Shown here: positions 22,412-29,494 of the stretch, piece by piece | Layout of the letters: the number at the start of each line of letters is the position of its first letter | Position numbering within the stretch: position 1 is the first letter of the stretch | Assembly (NCBI GenBank): GCA_002350705.1 | Contig: DEFH01000022.1 | Span: 15,615-45,108 of the forward strand | Direction: 5' to 3' | Length of the DNA stretch: 29,494 nt | Source: Ruminococcaceae bacterium UBA2857 | GTDB lineage: Bacteria; Bacillota; Clostridia; Oscillospirales; Acutalibacteraceae | Program-made: the position numbers and the translations under genes | The notes under the pieces: generated by a model | Databases searched by the model: none | Told to the model about the DNA's origin: nothing | The model's input: the letters and a program-made list of their open reading frames with translations, nothing else

Positions 22412-22451
22412 TGAAAAATCCCGTCTGACAGCATCATCAGACAGGATTTTT
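22412..22451 (-). terminator. Terminator after the triple-AAA+ gene
   Basis: Arms 22437-22451 and 22414-22428 form a near-perfect 15 bp stem (one mismatch/wobble) with an eight-base loop, flanked by A/T runs so that five T follow on the minus strand. It begins three bases after the stop codon. Confidence 0.9.
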
Positions 22452-22453
22452 GC

Positions 22454-25400
22454 TTATTCAACAGAAACAATATTGTAACATTCCTCAGCAGACAGCAAAT
22501 CTGACTGAATAATGGTTTGGCGTTCTTCTTCGGTGATATTTTCGGTGTAAATCACACGCCTTTTTAAATTGGAAACGGTTTTTTCATACACAGTTCGAGC
22601 CGTTCTGCCGTTGGAATAATATTCCATCCGTGTCATTTTTTCAAATATCGGCAGATAGTATTCTTTCACACCGTCTGCAATCCGATAACCGCCTTTGCGA
22701 CAGAACAGGGCAAATATCTCATACATTTCTTCAGGCGTATAATCACGAAAATGTACTTCTTCGATTCTGGAACGCATACCGCTGTTGGATTTATACAAGC
22801 CCTGCATATCTTTCTGATAGCCGGCAAAAATAATACAGCATTTGCTTCTGTGTTCGGGATCGTCCATAAAGGCGATAATCTGTTCCAATGCCTCTTTTTT
22901 GAAGTTTGCACCGCTATTGCCGCCCTCGTCCGCATAGGACAGGCTGTATGCCTCATCTATAAACAGCACGCCATTTATAGACTTTTTCAAAAGTTCATAG
23001 GTTTTCTTGTCCGTTTCACCGACATACTGACCAATCAGATCCTTTGCCGTACATGAAAAGAAATTGTTTGTCTTGACAATACCCAGTTCTCTCAGACACT
23101 CTCCGAACAGTTTCGCACTGGTCGATTTACCTGTACCGGGGTTGCCCACAAAGAAATAATATCCCGGTGTAATTCCGTAAGTTGTCAGACCGCTTTTCTT
23201 GGCATACAGAATTTCTTCCTGTTTCCGCAGAATGATTTCTTTCAAATCGGACATTCCGATCTGTTCATTCAGGCTCTGCATAATATCATCAAATGTTCTC
23301 GGATTGATCTGGTCTTTAATCAGTTCCAACTGGTCTTTCGGTATATCATCTTTGGTGTACCGATATCTGTCTACCGTTTCATCTGCACGGCTCACACGTC
23401 TTAACAGCCGTTTTTTCATATCAATCACTAATTTTTTGACATCGCCTGCATTGCCAAAATCATCGGTTCTTGTATTATATTTATATTCCATTAAAAGCTC
23501 TATGAGGTGATGTGCTTCGTCTGTAATCGTTCTGCCCTGCTGTTGAATGGTAATATCAAATATCTTTGTCAGCTGTTCGGGCGTATAGTCGGGAAAATTG
23601 ACAATTCTCACACGTCTCGCCAAGCCCGCATTGAGTTTCAGAAAATCCTCGACTCTGTTCGTATACATTCCGAATATCATTTTGAAGTCCTTGGCATTTT
23701 CCGTCATCTTCGTCATCATGGCTCCGACGATTTCCGCTGAATACGCACTGTCTGCTATCTGATAGGCTTCATCTATATACAGCACGGAATTATGGTCGAT
23801 AGCCTCCTGTATTTTCTTTGACACTTTTTCTTTGGAATCGCCCACATGACTGCCTATCAAATCAGACGCATCGATAAACAGCGTTTCCTTGCCGCCCAGC
23901 ACTCCCATAACATGATAAAATCTGCCTATCATTTTTCCGACAGTCGTTTTGCCCGTACCCGGGTTGCCTGAAAAGATATAATGGTCTGCATAGTAATCGG
24001 GCTTAACTCCCCGGCGTTTGCAGTCTTCTTCATCGAGTATCTCCAAACGCACATTTTCAAATAGTTCTTTGACAAACTCCATGCCGATATAATTGTCTAT
24101 CTCCGCATAAATTTCATCAATAGACGACACTCCGTGTTTATCGAAATACTTTTCATAACTGCCGAAATCCTCTTTTAAAATCAATCTCTCGTCATCATCA
24201 CGCAAAGAGGACTGCATTTTGGTTTCCCTTGCGATAGCCACAATATCTCTGGCATTGCCGAAATTTGCCCTGTCACGCTGGTCATACAGATTTTTAAAAA
24301 ACAAATCCAGATCCAGTGATTCATCAATCCCATAGCCGTCTTTTTTACAGTTCGACTCAAAAATGCTTTTCAGCAAGTCGGGCTTGTAATCCTCAATGGT
24401 CAGAATATTGGCCTTGCTGAAACGACTGGACAAACCTGCATTCATTTTCAAAAGTTCGTCCATCGGTTCGGGATAGCCTGCCATTATCATACAAAAACGG
24501 TATTGTTTCGGATTCGTCATGATAGCGACCAATTCATCTATTGCCTGTTTGGGATAGTTGTTTTCTTCGCTTCCGTCAAGCAGGGAATACGCATCATCTA
24601 TAAACAGTACACCTTCCTGTGCAGACATGACAGCTTCTCTTGTTTTGCCTGTCGTACCGCCAACATATCGGTCAACTAAATCATCCCTTGTCGCTTCAAC
24701 CGTCAAGCCCTTTTTCAGAATTCCATTCTCATAAAAAATTTGTCCTATCAGACGGGCAACGGTTGTTTTGCCGACACCCGGATTTCCCTTGATGACAAAG
24801 TGCGGCACGGGATAATCAAATTCAATCGTATCACTTGGCGTATCAATTCTTTCACTGGCACAGACTAATTTCTTTTCCCCTTTTGGCTTTGGTCTTTCTG
24901 CCAATGCACGAGCCTTTTTCTGCTTGTAATCTTTGACAATTTCCCGTATACGTCTTGCAACACTTTCCCAGCCCTTTGTGTTCATCAAAATTTCCATCGG
25001 ATCGCCTGCGTCTGCTTTGAAACGGCTGTATATTTTCTTGATAATACTTTCATCAAACGGCACCGTATCTCCGTCATAATTTCTCATATAATACGCAATA
25101 TTTTCATATACGGAACTCAAATAACCGGCACGGTTTTCCTCTCTGTCAGCCTCACGGCTTAAATACATCAGTGAGGATACCATTTTCGGAATATCCTTGA
25201 CTTTGTAGGACAATTTTTTTCCGTTGTCACCGACAATCCTCAGATACTCCAGCATATATCGGAACTCGTCCTGATTCGGCAAGCCTACATATATCGTACA
25301 GCTTCGGTTAATCGTCTTGTTGTCATTGAAAAAACGGTTCCTGAAAACATCACCGCTTTGCAGTTTGTCAAACATTCCCGAAATAGAATCCGCATTCATC

Positions 25401-26017
25401 TGAGGGGCAAGAAAAATACAGATATTTTCATTGCCGTTGAGTGTATACTCATCCCACAGGTGAGAAAGCAGTTCGGAATACTGCTGCTGCGGTGCGGAAT
25501 TATCCGTTACAAAGTCCTGAAAAAACGTAAATACGACCGCTGTTTTGACAGAGGAATCCGCCATCATTTTTTTAGCATCATCCAAAAATTCCGCCGGTGT
25601 AATTTTCGGCTGTTTATAGACCATTTGATTACCCTGAGGCTTTGCATTTTCAGAAGATTTCCGTGCATCTTCCTGTACCTGCTGTTGCTGTATCTGCTCC
25701 TGTTTTTTATCATCATTCTGCCTTGCACGGGGATTTAATATCCTGCGTTTCGGCTTGTCATTGTTCTGACTTTGGGAAGACTGTCTTTTATTCTTGTTAA
25801 TCGCAAGGACAGCACTTTCATCATCCAGCACATATTTTCCCGTATTCTTTGCTCCCGAGTAAAACACGATTTTCTGATAGCCCAGACTTTTTAAATACGC
25901 ATTCAGATACGGACGGAAATTGTTTTTCTGCAAGTCGGGAGAAATAAACATATCGTCCAGATTTCCGTATATCAAAAATATTTTGTTTAAATTCGGTCTT
26001 TCAAGTATCGAACTCAT
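22454..26017 (-). CDS. Triple AAA+ ATPase of the CbxX/CfxQ (SpoVK) family
   Basis: This 1187-residue protein has an N-terminal region (1-380) without Walker A, containing a Gln/Lys-rich linker (75-135), then three AAA+ modules. AAA1 has Walker A GNPGVGKT (411-418) and Walker B LFIDDAY (471-477). AAA2 has GNPGTGKT (684-691) and LYIDEAY (746-752). AAA3 has GNPGTGKS (958-965) and LFIDEAY (1018-1024). Candidate arginine fingers are in LSSRF (529-533), LARRV (799-803) and MRSRI (1081-1085). In AAA1 the catalytic Glu of Walker B is Asp. The modules resemble CbbX, SpoVK and EccA, which remodel protein partners with ATP. There is no membrane segment. It starts three bases after the upstream gene, with GGAG inside that gene's end, so the two are coupled. 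The substrate is unknown; the neighbouring coiled-coil proteins are the obvious candidates (inference). Confidence 0.93.
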   Translation of the reverse strand: MSSILERPNLNKIFLIYGNLDDMFISPDLQKNNFRPYLNAYLKSLGYQKIVFYSGAKNTGKYVLDDESAVLAINKNKRQSSQSQNNDKPKRRILNPRARQNDDKKQEQIQQQQVQEDARKSSENAKPQGNQMVYKQPKITPAEFLDDAKKMMADSSVKTAVVFTFFQDFVTDNSAPQQQYSELLSHLWDEYTLNGNENICIFLAPQMNADSISGMFDKLQSGDVFRNRFFNDNKTINRSCTIYVGLPNQDEFRYMLEYLRIVGDNGKKLSYKVKDIPKMVSSLMYLSREADREENRAGYLSSVYENIAYYMRNYDGDTVPFDESIIKKIYSRFKADAGDPMEILMNTKGWESVARRIREIVKDYKQKKARALAERPKPKGEKKLVCASERIDTPSDTIEFDYPVPHFVIKGNPGVGKTTVARLIGQIFYENGILKKGLTVEATRDDLVDRYVGGTTGKTREAVMSAQEGVLFIDDAYSLLDGSEENNYPKQAIDELVAIMTNPKQYRFCMIMAGYPEPMDELLKMNAGLSSRFSKANILTIEDYKPDLLKSIFESNCKKDGYGIDESLDLDLFFKNLYDQRDRANFGNARDIVAIARETKMQSSLRDDDERLILKEDFGSYEKYFDKHGVSSIDEIYAEIDNYIGMEFVKELFENVRLEILDEEDCKRRGVKPDYYADHYIFSGNPGTGKTTVGKMIGRFYHVMGVLGGKETLFIDASDLIGSHVGDSKEKVSKKIQEAIDHNSVLYIDEAYQIADSAYSAEIVGAMMTKMTENAKDFKMIFGMYTNRVEDFLKLNAGLARRVRIVNFPDYTPEQLTKIFDITIQQQGRTITDEAHHLIELLMEYKYNTRTDDFGNAGDVKKLVIDMKKRLLRRVSRADETVDRYRYTKDDIPKDQLELIKDQINPRTFDDIMQSLNEQIGMSDLKEIILRKQEEILYAKKSGLTTYGITPGYYFFVGNPGTGKSTSAKLFGECLRELGIVKTNNFFSCTAKDLIGQYVGETDKKTYELLKKSINGVLFIDEAYSLSYADEGGNSGANFKKEALEQIIAFMDDPEHRSKCCIIFAGYQKDMQGLYKSNSGMRSRIEEVHFRDYTPEEMYEIFALFCRKGGYRIADGVKEYYLPIFEKMTRMEYYSNGRTARTVYEKTVSNLKRRVIYTENITEEERQTIIQSDLLSAEECYNIVSVE

Positions 26018-26020
26018 TTT

Positions 26021-27655
26021 TTACTCCATTTTTAATTTCTGTTTGGTTTCGGTATCGGCTGAAAGCTTGTTTCTTGTTTCGGCATTGCACTTGATGTCAA
26101 CGCTTGCATAAGGATTGCTTCCCTTGACAACATTTTCAATGCATTCTCTGTAATAGGCTTTGCGTTCTTCGTTTGCCTCGTCACCCTTGATTTGCTTCAA
26201 ATCCACCTTTGTCTGAATATCCCCGTTCTGCATGACTTCGGGAGCAAGTGTGACAATTAATTCTTCTCCTGTGGCTTCATTGGCAAGACCTATATGCAGT
26301 GCTTTATCATGACAGTCATTTTCATAGGCATAACCATTGAACATGAAATTATGCTCCTCAAAGAAATCTATAATTTCTTCGCTCATATTCTGACGGGAAA
26401 AAGCATTGTTCATATTGATAATACCTTTATTAATGCACTGAGAAGCCTGCGGATACAGTTCATTATTCAAAAAGTCGATACACTCTTTCAACTGCTGTGT
26501 TGTCAGCTGACCGGCATTTTCCACCCTCAGTGCATCATACAATTCATTTGACTTGTTCAGAATATAGTCATAGCGTGTCTGACCTTTGGCATTTTTATCC
26601 GTGTAGTCGGAGATGTTGACTCCCACAATATCATCTGACACAGGCTTTCCGGCGGCTTTTTCCGCATAGTCTTTGACTTCCTGCGTAATCGTACCCTGTG
26701 CCTCCACAAAACATTTTACTTCCTCCGACAGAACCAACGCCAAGCCGTAATAATTCTCCCATTCCTGCTTTTTGGCATCCGCCTCAAACATCTCTTCCAG
26801 CGTATTCACCGAAACATCTTTGGAAATTGCCAATGCACTCTCATATCTGCCCTTATGATACAAATCTATCGCCTGATTGAGCTGGCTGTTCAGGGACACC
26901 ATCTGACGAGAGGAAAATTTCTCTCCTTCAAAATCATCCGCAAGGGATTTTAACAATGCCTGTGCCTCTTTGATATACTCTTTTGCAATTTCCTGTGCTT
27001 TGAGCTGCTGTGCCTGCATATCAGACCGGAGTTTTTGCAGCTCGTCAAGATGTCCTGTATACTGTTGATTAATATTCTCGGTGATCTTTGCCATTGTTTC
27101 GGCAATTTCCTTTTTATAGCCCATGTTAAATTCATTCTGTGCATGATAGATATGCTGCATAGATGCGGTACGGGAATCTTTCAGCTTGCCCAAATACTCC
27201 TGATATGCCATAATATCATTCTGCTGAGCCGCTTTCCGAAGTTCCGCCCTCTGACTGTCAAGCTCTTTCATCATGCTGTCAAATGCCTGTGCATTCAGCT
27301 GTGACTGACGGTTCATGCTTTGTGTCATCTCGGAACGGAAACTGCCGATTTTATTTTCCACGCCGCTCGTATTGATCTGCGGTCTTTGGATCGGCTGTGC
27401 AGGCGGCATGGTTCTTGCAGGCTCGTTATAGTAACCCTGATAGGTTCCCTGCTGTGCCTGTACATGATTCTGTATTCTCTGATTCTGTTGCTGACGATAG
27501 TTTCTGTTGTTCCGCTGTGTATTGCGATTGCCGGCAGCTCTGACGGCACCTGCCGCAGCGTATGCGACGCCTGCTACCGCAAGCCCCCCCAATACCAACG
27601 GCAATCCTCCGAACAATAACGGCAATACAATCAAACCGCTTGATTCTCCGCTCAT
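26021..27655 (-). CDS. Membrane-anchored coiled-coil protein of unknown function
   Basis: I recognise no named family in this 544-residue protein. A Gly/Ala/Leu-rich hydrophobic stretch at about residues 8-38 should insert in the membrane. An Asn/Gln/Arg-rich linker (40-90) follows, then a long coiled coil (about 100-230) rich in Gln/Met/Lys/Glu. A helical repeat-like segment with LYHKGRYESALAISKD (about 262-278) looks like a single TPR-type motif. The C-terminal domain (about 420-510) has alternating strands, including ELIVTLAPEVMQNGDIQTKVDL. The architecture parallels that of the next gene upstream. The ribosome site GAGAGGAG precedes ATG 27655; 17 bases separate it from the upstream gene and three from the AAA+ gene. 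It is probably a scaffold or substrate of the AAA+ protein (inference). Confidence 0.8.
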   Translation of the reverse strand: MSGESSGLIVLPLLFGGLPLVLGGLAVAGVAYAAAGAVRAAGNRNTQRNNRNYRQQQNQRIQNHVQAQQGTYQGYYNEPARTMPPAQPIQRPQINTSGVENKIGSFRSEMTQSMNRQSQLNAQAFDSMMKELDSQRAELRKAAQQNDIMAYQEYLGKLKDSRTASMQHIYHAQNEFNMGYKKEIAETMAKITENINQQYTGHLDELQKLRSDMQAQQLKAQEIAKEYIKEAQALLKSLADDFEGEKFSSRQMVSLNSQLNQAIDLYHKGRYESALAISKDVSVNTLEEMFEADAKKQEWENYYGLALVLSEEVKCFVEAQGTITQEVKDYAEKAAGKPVSDDIVGVNISDYTDKNAKGQTRYDYILNKSNELYDALRVENAGQLTTQQLKECIDFLNNELYPQASQCINKGIINMNNAFSRQNMSEEIIDFFEEHNFMFNGYAYENDCHDKALHIGLANEATGEELIVTLAPEVMQNGDIQTKVDLKQIKGDEANEERKAYYRECIENVVKGSNPYASVDIKCNAETRNKLSADTETKQKLKME

Positions 27656-27672
27656 AAAAAATTAACTCCTCT

Positions 27673-29127
27673 CTATGATTTCTTCATTTTTTCCAAATCT
27701 CTGGCAGTGTCACTGAAAGATTTGTTTGTATTCATTTTCAAAGCATTGATGTCTGAAGTATAGTTGACAATGCCCGATTCTTCATCACATCGGATTGCTT
27801 CACAGATATGCCGGCATATATCACGGGAATACATTTCCTGTTCCGCTCCGCCATAATCTATGTGAATAATCACCCTGTTTTCCACATTGTTTTTTGCTTC
27901 GACAGGAACAAGATACACATATATCCTGTTGTCAGATGAGTTTTCAAATACAAGTTTCAGCCATTCCCTTGTATCTTCCGTTACTTCTTCACCATTGAAA
28001 TTTACCCGTACATAGTCCTTGAAATCCGTTGAAGAAAGCACTTCCTCACTTGCCTGACGATAGCCTGTCATTTCTTCATGCCATGTCAGATTGATTTCGT
28101 CTGAAAGAAAATCAATGATACTTTCTCCCCAGTCTGCCCTCCGGCATGATGCAGAATACCGCAGTTTATATAAATGACTGAATGTTCCAAGCCTTTCATC
28201 CAATCGGGTAATCTCTTTGATATATTCTTTGAGTTCGTCCGTATTGGCACTTTCAGGCTTTTTCAGATATTCCTCTTTTCCCATTGATGCAATTTCTGCC
28301 GCAATGTGCCTGTATTTGTTCATTGACTTCACAAGCTCCGCAAATTCTCCTTTTGACCAGTAGTTGATTTCTATCAGATGTTTTTTTCGCAGGTCAGCAT
28401 TTTTGCCGCTTTTTTCATCAATAAATTCCTCCCAGTCGTCAAGTTCCTGCTGAATCTTCGCTGTAAAATAATTCAATTTCATCACGAACAACTCATATTG
28501 CCTGTCCCACTGCGAAACCTTGTCATCTATATTGCAGCCCAATCTTTCCAGACCTGATTTTGCGGAAAGGGCTACGGCTGTGGAGGCTTCAAACAATCCG
28601 GCTTTATACAACTGCTGACTGTCCTTGATGGCATTATAGAAAACCGCCAACCGTTTCGGCATAAATTTTTCATGCGGTTTCTGCTCGATTTTATGAAACT
28701 CTCCGGTTGCATTCATGATATATTCTCTGGCTTCCATACTGCTGCCGGCATTTTTATTGGAGAGGTCATTCCGTATCGACTGAACAGCCTGTTCCATTTC
28801 CCGACTTTTTCGTTCGAGTTCCTCTTCACTTCGTTTGACATCTTCCAGCAGTTTTCTGTAATTCGCATTCATGTCTGCCGTTTCATTCTGAAGATCCCTG
28901 TCAAGATTTTGCTGATACTCTTTCAGCATCCGTTCATATTCTTTTTTGGTTTTTTCGTCATGCTCACGGACGGCACGTTTCATATCTTCCTGATAATAGC
29001 CGAGTGCTTGTTTGCTTTCATTGATAATCCGCTGACGTTCCTGTTCTGCCTGCCGGTTCTGCTGACGGAGCTGATTCCGGAGAGCATTGATTTCCTGTTC
29101 CAGTCGTTTCACCTGATCTGCCGCCAC
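27673..29127 (-). CDS. Coiled-coil protein of unknown function
   Basis: This 484-residue cytoplasmic protein opens with a long Gln/Arg/Glu coiled coil (residues 1-125, for example QEINALRNQLRQQNRQAEQE). A helical domain follows, with LYKAGLFEASTAVALSAKSGLERLG (about 183-207) resembling the LYHKGRYESALAIS segment of the downstream protein. A C-terminal alpha/beta part reads IYVYLVPVEAKNN then VIIHIDYGG. The shared order (coiled coil, one TPR-like repeat, similar terminal domain) marks the two as distant paralogues. No transmembrane segment is present. The start is GTG 29127: AGGAGG lies eight bases upstream and no better codon follows nearby. It begins 18 bases after the stop of the upstream gene, inside one operon. 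Function is unknown. Confidence 0.8.
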   Translation of the reverse strand: MAADQVKRLEQEINALRNQLRQQNRQAEQERQRIINESKQALGYYQEDMKRAVREHDEKTKKEYERMLKEYQQNLDRDLQNETADMNANYRKLLEDVKRSEEELERKSREMEQAVQSIRNDLSNKNAGSSMEAREYIMNATGEFHKIEQKPHEKFMPKRLAVFYNAIKDSQQLYKAGLFEASTAVALSAKSGLERLGCNIDDKVSQWDRQYELFVMKLNYFTAKIQQELDDWEEFIDEKSGKNADLRKKHLIEINYWSKGEFAELVKSMNKYRHIAAEIASMGKEEYLKKPESANTDELKEYIKEITRLDERLGTFSHLYKLRYSASCRRADWGESIIDFLSDEINLTWHEEMTGYRQASEEVLSSTDFKDYVRVNFNGEEVTEDTREWLKLVFENSSDNRIYVYLVPVEAKNNVENRVIIHIDYGGAEQEMYSRDICRHICEAIRCDEESGIVNYTSDINALKMNTNKSFSDTARDLEKMKKS

Positions 29128-29145
29128 CGTGTCGTCCTCCTGTCA

Positions 29146-29494
29146 TCACTTATTGGATTTGATTTCGCCTTCAATTTCCATTGTTTTTTTCTGCTTTGCC
29201 TCGATGAAAAGAGCAATCTGTTTTTCAGCCTCGTTCAATTTTTCACCGATTTCTTTCAAAATTTCCTCAATGGGTTTAAAATCCTTATCTTGATAGTATT
29301 CCAGAATTCTCTTGTCAATTTCCAAGCGGTTCTGATATTCCTGTACTTCCGTTTGTGCGTCTGAATAGTCTTTCCGACATTCTTCCTCTATTTTCTGCCA
29401 CTTGTTATCCTTTGGCGGTTCAGGTTTCGGTTGTTCCTGCACAACAGGAATTTCTTCCTGTATAACAGGTACTTCTTCCTGCACAACGGGAATT
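29146..29494 (-). CDS. Pro/Glu/Gln-repeat coiled-coil protein, C-terminal part (partial)
   Basis: The reading frame is open to the window edge, so the true start lies outside; an in-frame GTG at 29484 is only a Val codon inside a repeat. The visible start consists of a 7-residue repeat (IPVVQEE, VPVIQEE, IPVVQEQ), then PKPEPPKDNK and a charged coiled coil of about 85 residues ending IEGEIKSNK. The stop TGA is at 29148-29146, 18 bases before the next gene. It is evidently another coiled-coil member of the same operon. Nothing can be said about its N-terminal domains. Confidence 0.8.
   Translation of the reverse strand, partial: IPVVQEEVPVIQEEIPVVQEQPKPEPPKDNKWQKIEEECRKDYSDAQTEVQEYQNRLEIDKRILEYYQDKDFKPIEEILKEIGEKLNEAEKQIALFIEAKQKKTMEIEGEIKSNK

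Overview
The window looks like a chromosomal segment from a Gram-positive anaerobe of the Clostridia, most like a Ruminococcus/Oscillospiraceae relative. This rests on the AT-leaning composition, strong GGAGG ribosome sites, several TTG/GTG starts, a T-box in front of thrS, a VanW-domain surface protein, an AG-cleavage LexA and a RodA/FtsW protein. The species cannot be named from the sequence alone. No tRNA, rRNA, CRISPR array or insertion sequence was seen.

Layout. 1-198 is the 3' end of tuf (EF-Tu) with its terminator. 388-2795 (+) holds four small membrane-protein genes, three of them tandem DUF3592 paralogues, starting from a clear promoter. 2838-5012 (-) carries lexA, a small lipoprotein gene and an M14 zinc carboxypeptidase gene. 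5185-10832 (+) carries a CorC/HlyC-type CBS-domain membrane protein, a VanW-domain wall protein with repeats at both ends, and an orphan peptide-binding lipoprotein. 10876-14608 (-) carries a GT-C-like membrane protein and thrS. A T-box leader and divergent promoters fill the longest gene-free stretch (14609-15086). 15087-16259 (+) is a RodA/FtsW-family gene and 16295-16975 (-) is a PnuC-like transporter.

The most interesting part is 17084-29494, where every gene lies on the minus strand. It falls into two transcription units. The upstream one runs off the window edge and encodes a Pro/Glu/Gln-repeat coiled-coil protein (partial), two related coiled-coil proteins (one membrane-anchored) and a 1187-residue protein with three CbxX/CfxQ-type AAA+ modules. 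It ends in a strong terminator. A consensus promoter then starts a second unit: an atypical protein kinase, a protein tyrosine phosphatase, a von Willebrand A protein, a PIN-type toxin-antitoxin pair, an ACT-domain protein and a PP2C phosphatase with a coiled-coil tail. Kinase + PP2C + vWA is the known TerY-P / YegI-YegK-YegL type triad. Its linkage here to a triple-AAA+ machine, coiled-coil scaffold proteins and a second (tyrosine) phosphatase suggests a phosphorylation-controlled stress or conflict system. That functional link is inference from gene order only.

Regulation visible in the sequence: sigma-A-type promoters before the 388 gene, the 5185 gene, thrS, the 15087 gene and the kinase; a palindrome over the lexA -10 box; the thrS T-box; and a possible attenuator before pnuC.
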